From the NCBI GenBank assembly GCA_945869505.1, contig CAMBOZ010000003.1, forward strand, positions 1 to 41,492: DNA of 41,492 bases, written 5' to 3'. The notes beneath the pieces were generated by a model that had not been told where the DNA came from, made no database searches, and saw only the letters and a program-made list of their open reading frames with translations. This document shows, piece by piece, positions 16,745 through 26,586 of the stretch. The position numbers and the translations under genes are program-made. Source of the stretch: Bifidobacterium breve. Its GTDB lineage: Bacteria; Actinomycetota; Actinomycetes; Nanopelagicales; Nanopelagicaceae. Each line of letters begins with the position of its first letter. The first letter of the stretch is position 1.

Positions 16745-18037
16745 ATGCTCTGGCCCGCTCCATTTCGTGGATGCAACTCAGTCAGCGCGCGAGTAATAAT
16801 TCCGGGGTCAAAATCGGTAACCAACCGCGCGCTAATTCTCGCTGCCCAGGCAAGCGCCCCATCGATTTTGAAACGTCCCCTTATTTCACGCGATAGCGAA
16901 TTAATGGTTGCCGGCCTAAAGGCGATGGGCGTTGGAATATCAGAACTTGAAGTAGATGGTGATTTGGCTTGGAAAGTAACCCCAGCAAAGTTACAAGGAC
17001 CAGCAAAAGTAGATGTTGGAAATGCCGGAACTGTGATGCGCTTTCTTCCGCCACTTTCTGCCCTTGCAACAGGTGATATTTCATTTGATGGCGATCCACG
17101 ATCTTACGAGCGTCCCCTGGCACCAGTCATTGCCGCGCTGGAAGAACTCGGAATTGAGATTGAACACGGCGGGCGTTATTCATTGCCTATGGTGATGAAG
17201 AGCAAAGGTGTGATTCCGGGCGGCTCGCTAACTATTGATGCAAGTGCATCTAGCCAATTTTTATCTGCGCTACTTTTAATTGGACCGAGTACAACTAATG
17301 GAATCACTGCAACGCACAAAGGCGGCGCGCTTCCATCTATGCCACATATTGATATGACGGTGCAGATGTTGCGCGACTTCGGTGCACAAGTCACAGTCGA
17401 TAAGAAGGCACAGAGCTGGAGCGTTGCCGCCGGCAAGCTAAATGGAGTTGATTTAGTTATTGAACCTGATCTTTCCAACGCTGCGCCGTTCTTATCAATT
17501 GCTATGGTCTGCGGTGGCTCTATAACAATTGCGGATTGGCCGAAAGAAACTACTCAGCCCGGAGATCAACTCCGCGACATACTCACACAAATGGGTGCAC
17601 AAGTATCATTTTCCGCTGATGGTTTAACAGTTACTGGCACAGATGCTATTCACGGAATTGATATTGATTTGCACGATGTTGGTGAATTAACTCCCGCGAT
17701 CGCAGCACTTGCCGCACTTGCTGATTCACCTTCACATTTGCGCGGAATTGGACACTTACGTTTACACGAAACCGATCGCTTAGCCGCGCTAACCCACGAG
17801 ATTAACTCACTTGGTGGCAATGTTGTTGAAGATCAAACTTCGCTTCGGATTACCCCGGCCGGTAAATTTGGAGAAGGATTGCACGCCGGAACTTTTCATA
17901 CTTACGATGATCATCGTTTAGCCACTGCGGGTGCTGTAATTGGCTTAGTTGTTCCAGGCATTGAAATTGAAAATGTTGCGACAACTCGCAAAACGCTTCC
18001 AGACTTTCCTGGCCTTTGGCAGAGTTTGATCTCATGA
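16745..18037 (+). CDS. aroA: 3-phosphoshikimate 1-carboxyvinyltransferase (EPSP synthase)
   Basis: 430 residues. Sixth step of the shikimate pathway: phosphoenolpyruvate plus shikimate-3-phosphate gives EPSP. Motifs seen: IPGSKSVTNRALILAA (substrate Lys), GNAGTVMRFLPPL (PEP site), DGDPRSYERPL, and RLHETDRLAAL near the C-terminus. The usual length is kept. It sits in front of rsgA with an ATGA overlap, and hisN follows, an arrangement common in actinobacteria (aroA-rsgA-hisN near sigR). The start at ATG 16745 is preceded by only 23 bp to the SRAP start, so a leaderless or very short leader is likely. Confidence 0.96.
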   Translation: MLWPAPFRGCNSVSARVIIPGSKSVTNRALILAAQASAPSILKRPLISRDSELMVAGLKAMGVGISELEVDGDLAWKVTPAKLQGPAKVDVGNAGTVMRFLPPLSALATGDISFDGDPRSYERPLAPVIAALEELGIEIEHGGRYSLPMVMKSKGVIPGGSLTIDASASSQFLSALLLIGPSTTNGITATHKGGALPSMPHIDMTVQMLRDFGAQVTVDKKAQSWSVAAGKLNGVDLVIEPDLSNAAPFLSIAMVCGGSITIADWPKETTQPGDQLRDILTQMGAQVSFSADGLTVTGTDAIHGIDIDLHDVGELTPAIAALAALADSPSHLRGIGHLRLHETDRLAALTHEINSLGGNVVEDQTSLRITPAGKFGEGLHAGTFHTYDDHRLATAGAVIGLVVPGIEIENVATTRKTLPDFPGLWQSLIS

Positions 18038-19065
18038 CGCCTCGCGAATTTGACGAGTCGGACGCTCGTATTCGCCCCGGACGCCGCACGCGCCCGCGCA
18101 GTAAAGATCGCCCGTCACATTCTGATGCGATCCAAGCACTCGTAACGACTGTAGATCGCGGTCGCACAACTTGTATTACTAATGACGGAGTTATTGTCAC
18201 AGCTATGAAGGCCCGTGAAATGGGACCTAAATCTGTAGTTGTCGGAGATTTAGTTAATTTGGTTGGAGATGTTTCTGGAGCAGAAGGTTCGCTGGCGCGA
18301 ATCGTTTCAATTGAAGCAAGGCGCAACAGCTTAAGTCGCACAGTAGATGATGCGGCAAAGATGGAGCGCACCATTGTCGCAAATATTGATCAACTAGTAA
18401 TTGTTGTTGCTGCAGCAAATCCAGAACCACGGCGCGGACTCATTGATAGATTCTTGGTCTGTGCTTTTCACGAAAATATCAAGCCTATTCTCTTGGTAAC
18501 TAAGACAGATGTTGCTGCAGTTCCAGATTTTCTCCACGAATACGAAACGCTTGGTGTAGAAATTGCAACGGCTGCGATCAAGTCAGATTCGCGAGAAGCA
18601 GACCTTGCAAAACTATTTCAGATGCTAAATGGTAAAACTTCAGTGCTTGTTGGGCACTCAGGCGTAGGTAAATCAACGCTAATTAATGCTCTGGTTCCGC
18701 ATGCCGATCGCGTTACAGGTGATGTAAATGATGTGACTGGCCGCGGAAGGCATACATCATCGAGTGCTATCGCACTCCCCTTGGCTACTGATCTATCACC
18801 GGCGCAAGGTTGGATTATTGATACACCGGGAATCCGCGCATTTGGTCTAGCGCATTTAGATTCCAATCGCATTGTCGCTGCATTTGAAGATCTTTATCAA
18901 GTTACACAAAGTTGCATGCCAAATTGCTCTCACCATGAAGTGGGCTGCCAGTTAAATGAATGGGCTGCGCCAAAAGGTGTTGTAAATAACGAGAGAAGCG
19001 CGCGCGTAGCAAGTCTGCGTTCTTTGCTAGAACTTAAAGATTCAAACCCGCCCGCGCTAGACTGA
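18034..19065 (+). CDS. rsgA: Ribosome small subunit-dependent GTPase A
   Basis: 343 residues from the ATG at 18034, whose ATGA overlaps the aroA stop; a longer in-frame start at 18016 lies inside aroA and is unlikely. The permuted GTPase order is visible: TKTD (G4) before GHSGVGKSTLINAL (G1), then DTPGIRAFG (G3). The zinc-binding C-terminal part is CMPNCSHHEVGC. An OB-fold domain precedes the GTPase. The enzyme assists late 30S ribosome subunit maturation. Basic, low-complexity residues fill the first 30 positions (RPGRRTRPRSKDR), more than in many homologues. Confidence 0.95.
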   Translation: MTPREFDESDARIRPGRRTRPRSKDRPSHSDAIQALVTTVDRGRTTCITNDGVIVTAMKAREMGPKSVVVGDLVNLVGDVSGAEGSLARIVSIEARRNSLSRTVDDAAKMERTIVANIDQLVIVVAAANPEPRRGLIDRFLVCAFHENIKPILLVTKTDVAAVPDFLHEYETLGVEIATAAIKSDSREADLAKLFQMLNGKTSVLVGHSGVGKSTLINALVPHADRVTGDVNDVTGRGRHTSSSAIALPLATDLSPAQGWIIDTPGIRAFGLAHLDSNRIVAAFEDLYQVTQSCMPNCSHHEVGCQLNEWAAPKGVVNNERSARVASLRSLLELKDSNPPALD

Positions 19066-19069
19066 GAAC

Positions 19070-19870
19070 ATGTCTTTTACGCGGGGCAATGATCTAGCGC
19101 TTGCAATGCGCCTAGCTGATGCCGCTGATTCAATTACCTTAACGCGCTATCAATCTATTGATTTACAAATTACAACTAAGCCAGATAACACTCCAGTTAC
19201 AGATGCTGATAAAGCATCTGAAGAAGCGATCCGTGCCTTACTTAAGAGCCACCGTCCCGAAGATGGAATTGTCGGTGAAGAATTTGGTACAGATGGTGTT
19301 GGGGCAGATAGATATTGGGTAATTGATCCAATTGATGGAACTAAAAACTTTTTACGCGGTGTACCAACTTGGGCAACTTTGATCGGTTTGATTGAAAAGC
19401 AGAGTGATGGATCGGAAGTTGTTGTTGTCGGTGTAGTTAGCGCTCCGGCTCTCTTTCGTCGCTGGTATGCCAGCGAAGGAAATGGTGCATTTGTAATGGT
19501 TAACAAGTCGGCGCCAAAGAAGATTTCTGTCTCACAAGTCTCTGAAATTAAAGATGCCTCCATTTCATACTCTGACTTCAATGGTTGGGGCGAGCGACTT
19601 GCTCCATTTCAGGATTTACTTGCTAGCGCCTGGCGCACCCGCGGTATTGGTGATTTCTGGTCGCATATGTTGGTGGCAGAAGGCGCAGTGGATGTAGCCG
19701 CGGAGCCAACCCTTGCTATTTGGGATATGGCCGCGCTCGACATAATTGTTCGCGAAGCAGGCGGTAGATTTACCAACGTTGCAGGCGTGGATGGCAGTCT
19801 GGGTGGCAGCGGACTTTCAACTAACTCACTCATTCACCGAGAGATTGTAGAAAAGCTAAATGGTCGTTGA
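19070..19870 (+). CDS. hisN: Histidinol-phosphatase, inositol monophosphatase type (HisN)
   Basis: 266 residues. The FIG/IMPase metal sites are intact: GEEFG (Glu), WVIDPIDGTKNFLRG (two Asp), and WDMAALDIIVREAGGRF (Asp). Place in the cluster, and the arrangement aroA-rsgA-hisN known from actinobacteria, supports histidinol-phosphate phosphatase rather than inositol-1-phosphatase; sequence alone does not fully settle this. The start follows the rsgA stop by 4 bp, and the stop overlaps the copper-ATPase start by 11 bp, so this looks like one transcript. Confidence 0.88.
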   Translation: MSFTRGNDLALAMRLADAADSITLTRYQSIDLQITTKPDNTPVTDADKASEEAIRALLKSHRPEDGIVGEEFGTDGVGADRYWVIDPIDGTKNFLRGVPTWATLIGLIEKQSDGSEVVVVGVVSAPALFRRWYASEGNGAFVMVNKSAPKKISVSQVSEIKDASISYSDFNGWGERLAPFQDLLASAWRTRGIGDFWSHMLVAEGAVDVAAEPTLAIWDMAALDIIVREAGGRFTNVAGVDGSLGGSGLSTNSLIHREIVEKLNGR

Positions 19871-22199
19871 AGATATAAAGATCGAGCTCTCTCGTCCGCC
19901 AAGTGCTGAGCCTGAAAAGCCCGGTAAAGCAATCGACTTAAGCAAAACATCCTTAAGCCCACGCACTTTTTCAGTGACCGGAATGACCTGCTCCTCCTGC
20001 GTTAATACCGTGGAGAAATCTCTCAATGCAATCAGCGGAGTGAGTGCGAGCGTTAACTTTGCAACTGAGACTGTTCATATTTTGGCTCCAGCAGAAGTCA
20101 AGAGCAGCGAAATTATCAAGAAGATCAAGAGCGCCGGCTACAGCGCCACCCTTATTGAAAATGGCGCAACGCCAGTGATGCATAGCAAGAAGTCGGGAAT
20201 CGCCCTCTTTTTTGCAATTATCTTTGCAGTCCCAACAATTGCAATGTCAATGGTTCATCAATGGCACACCCAATTAGATGAGCAGATTCTCAGCGTTCTT
20301 AGCTCACTAAATATTCTTCCACCTCTTTATTCGCCAACAGCTTGGCTGGCAATCGGACTTACGACTCCACTGATCTTGATTGTTGCATTTCCTATTCATC
20401 GTGCTGCACTTCGTAACTTATTGCATCCGACAATGGATTCACTTATTTCACTAGGTTCAATCAGCGCATTTGGATGGTCTATTTACGCTAACGCAACTGG
20501 TACTGGTGATGTTTACACAGAAGTTGCTGCTGGGGTTCTGCTATTTGTAATTCTGGGCCGACACCTTGAATCACGAGCGAAGCGCCGCGCGAGCACCGCG
20601 CTATCTACTCTGCTTTCTCTAGGTGCGAAAGAAGTAACAGTTCTGCGCAATGGGTTAGAAGTAATTATTCCGATCTCAGAACTTGCCATTGGTGATGATT
20701 TCATCGTTAAACCTGGCGCCCGCGTTGCAACTGATGGATTGGTAATTTCAGGAACTTCATCGGTGAATAACTCAATGTTGACTGGAGAATCTGTACCAAT
20801 TGAAGTTTCCCCTGGCTCGCGCGTAATCGGGGCGTCACTTAATAACAATGGGCGAATAATTGTTAGAGCAACGCGTATTGGCAGTGATACTGAACTAGCG
20901 CGCATCACATCTATGGTGGTGCAAGCACAAGGCCAGAAAGCCCCAATCCAAAGAGTCGCTGACCGAATCGCCTCCGTCTTTGTTCCAGTTGTTACCTTGC
21001 TGGCAATCGCAACTTTTTTCGCCTGGTATTACTTAGGAAATGATGGTGCTGGGTCATCCTTGGCGCAATCGATTCAGATCGCAATTACCGTTCTAGTTAT
21101 TGCCTGCCCTTGCGCACTTGGCTTAGCAACTCCGGTTGCGTTGCTGGTTGCTTCCGGACGTGGCGCATCTCGTGGAATTGTCTTAAGACAACCGCGCGTA
21201 CTAGAACTTGCTCGTAAAGTTGATGTTGTTGTCCTCGATAAAACTGGAACTCTCACAACCGGCGTTATGAAAGTTCATGATGCAATAATTCCAACTAGCG
21301 CACATAAAGTATTGGGAGCGACTTATTCAACTTCGCTAAATGAGAAGACGATTTTATCTTCAGCGCTCTCCCTAGAATTGGCAAATGATCATCCAGTTGG
21401 TCAAGCAATTGTTTCGCACGCCTTAGCAAAGGCTGCAACGCGTCATGAGGTTGTTGAATTCACCCAAACACCTGGTGCGGGAGTCGCCGGTCGCGTTCTG
21501 CTCGGTGCGATCTCACCAGTTGTGCTTATAGGTACGCCAAAGGCAATTGCACACAGCACAACCACATTTGATCCAGCGATTGCAGAAGCGATTGCACGTG
21601 GTGAAGAAGCGGGCTTATCTGTTGCGGTTCTTGCTTGGGATGGTGTCGCTATTGCAGTATTTGCAGTCGGCGATCAAGTGAAGTCAGATGCAGCAGCAAC
21701 TATTTCTGCGCTAATTCAGGCTGGCGCAACTCCTTGGTTGGTAACCGGTGATAACGAAGAGAGCGCTGGAGCTATAGCGCGCTTAGTTGGAATCAAAGGT
21801 GAGAATGTAATTGCTCGCGCACTACCTGACGAGAAGTTAGCGCGAGTGACTGCGCTAAAAGATGCTGGCCACACCGTTTTGATGATTGGCGATGGAATTA
21901 ACGACGCCGCAGCCCTTGCCGCCGCAGATTTGAGTATGGCGATGGGAACTGGCACAGATACTGCGATTTCCAGCGCGGATATTACGCTGATGCGCCCAGA
22001 ACTTATGAGCGTTGTCGATGCCCTAACTCTTTCTAAGCGCACCCTGCGAACCATTAAATCAAATTTAGCTTGGGCATTTGCCTATAACGTAATTGGAATA
22101 CCGATTGCGGCCGCAGGCTTGTTAACACCAATGTATGCCGCAGGCGCAATGGCAATTAGCTCGTTATTTGTTGTTACAAACTCTTTAAGAATTAGGTAG
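19860..22199 (+). CDS. copA: Copper-transporting P1B-type ATPase
   Basis: 779 residues. An N-terminal heavy-metal-associated domain holds GMTCSSC (about residue 40). The P1B core follows: eight membrane helices, the CPC metal site in ACPCALGLATP, phosphorylation site DKTGTLTTG, and GDGINDAAALAAADL hinge, plus an ATP-binding His-Pro (ANDHPVGQA). The intramembrane CPC with a GMTCxxC domain fits Cu(I) export. Start ATG 19860 overlaps hisN. No copper chaperone or CsoR-like repressor is next to it. Export versus cuproenzyme supply cannot be told; substrate choice is by family. Confidence 0.88.
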   Translation: MVVEDIKIELSRPPSAEPEKPGKAIDLSKTSLSPRTFSVTGMTCSSCVNTVEKSLNAISGVSASVNFATETVHILAPAEVKSSEIIKKIKSAGYSATLIENGATPVMHSKKSGIALFFAIIFAVPTIAMSMVHQWHTQLDEQILSVLSSLNILPPLYSPTAWLAIGLTTPLILIVAFPIHRAALRNLLHPTMDSLISLGSISAFGWSIYANATGTGDVYTEVAAGVLLFVILGRHLESRAKRRASTALSTLLSLGAKEVTVLRNGLEVIIPISELAIGDDFIVKPGARVATDGLVISGTSSVNNSMLTGESVPIEVSPGSRVIGASLNNNGRIIVRATRIGSDTELARITSMVVQAQGQKAPIQRVADRIASVFVPVVTLLAIATFFAWYYLGNDGAGSSLAQSIQIAITVLVIACPCALGLATPVALLVASGRGASRGIVLRQPRVLELARKVDVVVLDKTGTLTTGVMKVHDAIIPTSAHKVLGATYSTSLNEKTILSSALSLELANDHPVGQAIVSHALAKAATRHEVVEFTQTPGAGVAGRVLLGAISPVVLIGTPKAIAHSTTTFDPAIAEAIARGEEAGLSVAVLAWDGVAIAVFAVGDQVKSDAAATISALIQAGATPWLVTGDNEESAGAIARLVGIKGENVIARALPDEKLARVTALKDAGHTVLMIGDGINDAAALAAADLSMAMGTGTDTAISSADITLMRPELMSVVDALTLSKRTLRTIKSNLAWAFAYNVIGIPIAAAGLLTPMYAAGAMAISSLFVVTNSLRIR

Positions 22200-22216
22200 T
22201 ACTACTTAACTTAAAA

Positions 22217-22822
22217 CTACTTAAGTCTGAAGCTGGGATACTTATCTGTGACCAGCAAGAGCATGTAACCCTGTACACGGTTCCAGTATGCGATAGTGCC
22301 GAAGACAATCTCGCCAGCCCAACGAGGATATTTTCCAGTGATTGATGTTTGCACCCAAGCAATTACTGTCACAAACAAGGAAATTAAAAAGTAAACAATA
22401 CCGACGATGTAATGTGGAATAGCCAAGATCCACTTAACTAGCGGAAGCCAACGGTTTAACTTCTTTCCGCCGTCTATATCAGGAAATACAACTGAAACTT
22501 TTGAGCTTGCTTCAATTGATGGATACTTGTCATTTAAAATCAAAACGTATGCTGCTAATCGAGTTGAAAGTTCGATGAGGGCGTGATTAAAAGTTAATAC
22601 ATAGCTTGGATATTTTCCGCGAAAGAGCAGCGCCAAGATAGTTGGGAGAACAATTAACCCGGCGGTACCGGCTGCCCAGTTCTCACTTTCGCTGAAAGAT
22701 GATTGCGCAAAAGTTGCCACAAAAATGGCTACTGGAAAGGCGAGAATGCCACGCCAAAAAACCGTGGTGCGATTGCGATCTTTATGCTTGATATTGATCT
22801 CTGTTTTAACGTGCTTACTCAT
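22217..22822 (-). CDS. DUF4389 membrane protein
   Basis: 201 residues. Membrane segments near residues 20-40, 52-70, 135-165 and around 170-190. It has the repeated, aromatic-rich pattern of DUF4389 proteins (LFRGKYPSYVLTFN, LNDKYPSIEAS, LPLVKWILAIPHYIVG, ITGKYPRWAGEI, VTDKYPSFRLK). The KYP motif occurs four times, so an internal duplication is likely. No function is known for the family. Convergent to the copper ATPase gene with 17 bp between stops. The initiator tRNA gene lies 18 bp upstream on the same strand. Confidence 0.85.
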   Translation of the reverse strand: MSKHVKTEINIKHKDRNRTTVFWRGILAFPVAIFVATFAQSSFSESENWAAGTAGLIVLPTILALLFRGKYPSYVLTFNHALIELSTRLAAYVLILNDKYPSIEASSKVSVVFPDIDGGKKLNRWLPLVKWILAIPHYIVGIVYFLISLFVTVIAWVQTSITGKYPRWAGEIVFGTIAYWNRVQGYMLLLVTDKYPSFRLK

Positions 22823-22837
22823 ATCAATACCTATTTC

Positions 22838-22914
<77 letters not shown>

Positions 22915-22978
22915 TCGGAAGTGTCAGTCTAAAGGGTGGGCAAGTAATAGCCAAATCCGCTTATTTAGCGAATGAGAA

Positions 22979-25789
22979 TTACTGACGTCCTTCTGCAGCG
23001 ATAGCGGCAGCGAGTGCAGCCTTTAAGCGATCCTGTGCGCGTCCATACGCTGCAAAATCTCCCTTAGCAAGTGCGGCATTTCCATCAGCAATCGCTTGCT
23101 TTGCACTTTGCAGTGCAGACTTTAGATCTGCAGATGCATTATCAGTCGTTGATGTTGTTGGAGTACCAGAAGAAGAAGTTCCGGAGTTGCCACCGAATAC
23201 TTGATCAAGTGCGCCCTTTAGCGAACTATCGAAACCGATTACATCACCAAATGAGACAAGCACTTTCTGTAGAAGTGGATAAGCAGCGGTATTAGAAGTT
23301 GCCTTCACATATACCGGCTGTACATAAAGTAATCCGCCACCGACTGGAAGTGTCAACAAGTTACCGAGCACAACATCTGATCCACCTTGGCGAAGCAAGG
23401 AGAGTGAGTTGGCGACTTCTGGTTTTGCTTCGAAGTTAGAGGCAACTTGTGAAGGTCCAGCGACGTTAGTGCTGCGCGGTAGTTGTAGCACGGTAATTTT
23501 TCCGTAATTCGGACCGTTATTTGAATCAACCACTGCGAATGCAGATAAGTTTTCACGACCACCACGTGGAACAAATGGTGTTGTCAAAGTAAATGTCGGC
23601 TTATCTGAACCTGGCATTTCTAGAGTCATGTAATAAGGAGGTTGTGCTCCTGCATTGGCACCGAATGTAGAAGGATCGCGTGGTACGCGCCAGAAGTCTT
23701 GTCCACCGTAGAAAGCTGAAGCGGTTTGCACGTGGTACGAGCTAAGCACATCACGTTGTACTCGGAAGAGATCTTCTGGGTAACGCACGTGCTCTAAAAG
23801 TTCCTTAGACATCTTGCTCTTTGGCGTAACAGTATTTGGGAAGGCCTTCATCCAAGTCTTTAGAACTGGATCCTTCTCATCCCACTGGTATAGAACGACT
23901 GTTCCGTCATAGGCGTCAACCGTGGCTTTTACAGAGTTTCGGATGTAGTTGATATTTCTATTTGTCTGAGCGGTTATCGCGGCAGAGTTAGTAGTCAGCG
24001 CATCTGTCGTTGCGGTGCTCAGTGATGTTGTCTGTGAATATGGATATCCCGCACTTGTTGTGTACCCATCGATAATCCATTGAATCTTGCCATCAACAAT
24101 TGCTGGGTATGGATCTCCATCTAGCGTTAACCAAGGTGCGACCTTGGCTACGCGCTCACGTGGTGAACGGTTGTAGAGAATTTTTGATTCTGAGTTGATC
24201 AAATTTGAAAGAACAATGCGTTGCTCTTGATACTGAATAGCAAAGAGCAACTTTTTAAATAAGCCGCCCATTGGTACGCCACCATCACCGGTGTAGGTGT
24301 AATTCTTCTGACCATTTTCTGATGCATCATCTGGGTAGTCGAATTCAACTGGCGTATCAGTTTTAGGTCCGCCGATGATTGAATAATCAGGAACATTTTC
24401 ACCGAAGTAGATACGTGGTTGGAATTTTCCAAGTCCTGTTGTTGGTGGCAAATCTCCAACCAAGAAGGTTGGCTTACCATCGGAGTCAACGCTATTTCCA
24501 AATGCGGAAACAAAACCAAAACCGTGGGTGTAGACCAAGTGGTCGTTAATCCAGTTACGACTTGGGTTGCCATCGATATTGAGTTCGCGCACCGCAACGA
24601 CAGCATCGCGCTGAACGCCATTTACTGTGTAACGATCAATATCTAGAGATTCTGGGAATGTGTAATAAGGCTTTATTTGTTGCAACTGGCGGAAGGTCGC
24701 GGAAAGAACGTTTGGATCCATCAAACGAATATTTGCAATAGTTGCCGCATCATTAGCTAGCTGTCCAGAATTTGTAGAAAGCGTTGCTTGATAATCCTTC
24801 ATTTCTACATCAGCAATGCCATAGGCATCGCGAGTTGAATCAATATTGCGCTGAATAAATGGGGCTTCTTTAGATGATTCAGAAGGTTTTACTTGGAACT
24901 GCTGCACGGCGCCAGGGTAAACACCGGCAATCAGTACAGATGCGCCAACCATCAAAGCGGTTCCGGCGGCAGGCAAGACCAGAGATTTACGGACGATATT
25001 GGCAAAGAAGAGAAGTGAACAGATAACTGCAATTGCGGCCAGAATAGATTTCGCAGGTAGCGTCGCATTTACATCGGTGTAAGTAAGACCGGTGATAAGT
25101 CTGCTCTCTTTAAGTGCGAGGGCATAGCGATCGAACCAATACGCAACGGCCTTAACCAGAACGATTAGCCCGAGAAGAATAGAGAGTTGTACGCGCGCAG
25201 CAACGGAAATGCGATTTGTGCGAAGCTGCGGACGAATTCCACCGTAAACATAGTGAACGGCAACGCTGGCAAGTGTCGCCAAGATTAGAGTTGAGATTGC
25301 CCAACCAATAAGAGTTTGCAGGAATGGCAAACGGAATGCAAAGAATGAGATATCTAGCCCGAACTGCGGATCTTTAACTCCGAAATCCGTAGAATTCTTA
25401 AACTGCAACCAAGAGCTCCAAAGTTGAACGCCGCTGGTTCCACCAAAGTAGAAGAGAGCTAGCGCGATTCCAGGGAAAACTAATTTGCGGATTGGCTCAA
25501 TCGTGGCGCGATAACGTTCGAGGTTATCGGATTCCATCGCCATAGAAACATCGAAGGGGCGACGACGGTAAGCGATATAAACATTTGCGGAAATAATTAG
25601 CGATGTAACCAAGCCGGCAACAATAAAGAGTGCAATTTTTGTCGTAAGCACAGTTGACCAAACACCAGTGAACCCAACTGATTGAAACCATAGCCAATCA
25701 ACATAGACACCGCTGAGCGCAACCACACCTCCAGCGATAACCGCCAAAATAATAAAGGTAAGGGCTAAGGGACTTGGTTTCTTCATCAT
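22979..25789 (-). CDS. UPF0182 family membrane protein
   Basis: 936 residues. Seven or so membrane helices fill the first about 310 residues (starting LALTFIILAVIAGGVVAL), followed by a long extracytoplasmic region with conserved blocks (PFIQRNIDSTRDAYGI, THGFGFVSAFGN, GENVPDYSIIG, WLTLDGDPYPAI). An Ala/Ser-rich helical tail (SSSGTPTTSTTDNAS, then ADLKSALQSAKQAI) closes the protein. This is the UPF0182 family, known as Rv3193c in M. tuberculosis; function unknown. It overlaps the upstream protease gene by 4 bp, and the neighbouring order is conserved, so a shared membrane or envelope role is likely but unproven. Confidence 0.93.
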   Translation of the reverse strand: MMKKPSPLALTFIILAVIAGGVVALSGVYVDWLWFQSVGFTGVWSTVLTTKIALFIVAGLVTSLIISANVYIAYRRRPFDVSMAMESDNLERYRATIEPIRKLVFPGIALALFYFGGTSGVQLWSSWLQFKNSTDFGVKDPQFGLDISFFAFRLPFLQTLIGWAISTLILATLASVAVHYVYGGIRPQLRTNRISVAARVQLSILLGLIVLVKAVAYWFDRYALALKESRLITGLTYTDVNATLPAKSILAAIAVICSLLFFANIVRKSLVLPAAGTALMVGASVLIAGVYPGAVQQFQVKPSESSKEAPFIQRNIDSTRDAYGIADVEMKDYQATLSTNSGQLANDAATIANIRLMDPNVLSATFRQLQQIKPYYTFPESLDIDRYTVNGVQRDAVVAVRELNIDGNPSRNWINDHLVYTHGFGFVSAFGNSVDSDGKPTFLVGDLPPTTGLGKFQPRIYFGENVPDYSIIGGPKTDTPVEFDYPDDASENGQKNYTYTGDGGVPMGGLFKKLLFAIQYQEQRIVLSNLINSESKILYNRSPRERVAKVAPWLTLDGDPYPAIVDGKIQWIIDGYTTSAGYPYSQTTSLSTATTDALTTNSAAITAQTNRNINYIRNSVKATVDAYDGTVVLYQWDEKDPVLKTWMKAFPNTVTPKSKMSKELLEHVRYPEDLFRVQRDVLSSYHVQTASAFYGGQDFWRVPRDPSTFGANAGAQPPYYMTLEMPGSDKPTFTLTTPFVPRGGRENLSAFAVVDSNNGPNYGKITVLQLPRSTNVAGPSQVASNFEAKPEVANSLSLLRQGGSDVVLGNLLTLPVGGGLLYVQPVYVKATSNTAAYPLLQKVLVSFGDVIGFDSSLKGALDQVFGGNSGTSSSGTPTTSTTDNASADLKSALQSAKQAIADGNAALAKGDFAAYGRAQDRLKAALAAAIAAEGRQ

Positions 25790-26586
25790 GCTCCTAAGTT
25801 AGCGCAACTGCGCGGGGTGGCCGAATTAAGAGCGGTTAGCGCCTCTTTCAAAGTGCTCACCGCCGCTACTTTTATACCTTTTGGAATGGTTGCAACGTCA
25901 GGTGCGAGGTCTTGGCAATTACTTGTAGGAACCAGTATCAAAGTTGCACCGGCCTTTTCCGCCGCCAGAATCTTTTCTGCGACTCCACCTATCCCACCCA
26001 CATTTCCCTCTGCATCAATAGTGCCTGTCGATGCAACGCTACGACCGCGCAAAATATTCTCAGGGGTGAGAAGTTCCACAATGCCTAGGGCAAATGCCAA
26101 GCCACCGCTAGGGCCGCCGGTCTTTGCGAGCGAGATCGAAATATCACTTGGCTTAATCGCGCCGGCGTTTAGATTCGGGTAGTTGTTCTGTAAATAATTA
26201 AGAGCGGCTACTTTAGCGCTCAGTTGTGAATCAACCATCTTGGTCTTAGCAGCAGCTTTCTCTGTTTTTGCATCAACACCATCTCTGTAAAAAAGCGAGC
26301 GGGGCATAACTGAGAAATCACTTCTGCCCCACGAATAAATTAACTCAGCACTAGTCACATATGCATCGGGGTTGGTGATCAAAATTGATAAGAGATAAAT
26401 ATGGCCATCTGCTTTATAGAACTTCAATGCAGGTGCTGCCGTTTTCGATGGCGTGATTATTTCGTTAACGACATCTTGGGCATTTCCTGGTGTGAGAACA
26501 ACAAAAGGAAGTGGCGCGAAAAGGGCCAGGCCGAAAAATACAGTAAGGGTTGCGGTGGCTAAGCGAGGGAGCCGATTATGGAGCAT
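25786..26586 (-). CDS. Secreted Lon-like (S16) serine protease, YlbL-type, PDZ not visible
   Basis: 266 residues. One N-terminal membrane helix (RLATATLTVFFGLALFAPLPFVVLTPG), then the S16 catalytic domain at about residues 125-250: Ser in GGPSGGLAFALGI and Lys in GVAEKILAAEKAGA, with TGTIDAEGNVGGIGG between. YlbL-type proteases of about 340 residues carry a PDZ domain between helix and protease domain; the segment here (about 45-125) is too short and shows no PDZ signature. It is the neighbour of UPF0182 as in mycobacteria (Rv3194c). Its start overlaps the preceding small membrane gene by 11 bp. Confidence 0.85.
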   Translation of the reverse strand: MLHNRLPRLATATLTVFFGLALFAPLPFVVLTPGNAQDVVNEIITPSKTAAPALKFYKADGHIYLLSILITNPDAYVTSAELIYSWGRSDFSVMPRSLFYRDGVDAKTEKAAAKTKMVDSQLSAKVAALNYLQNNYPNLNAGAIKPSDISISLAKTGGPSGGLAFALGIVELLTPENILRGRSVASTGTIDAEGNVGGIGGVAEKILAAEKAGATLILVPTSNCQDLAPDVATIPKGIKVAAVSTLKEALTALNSATPRSCANLGA

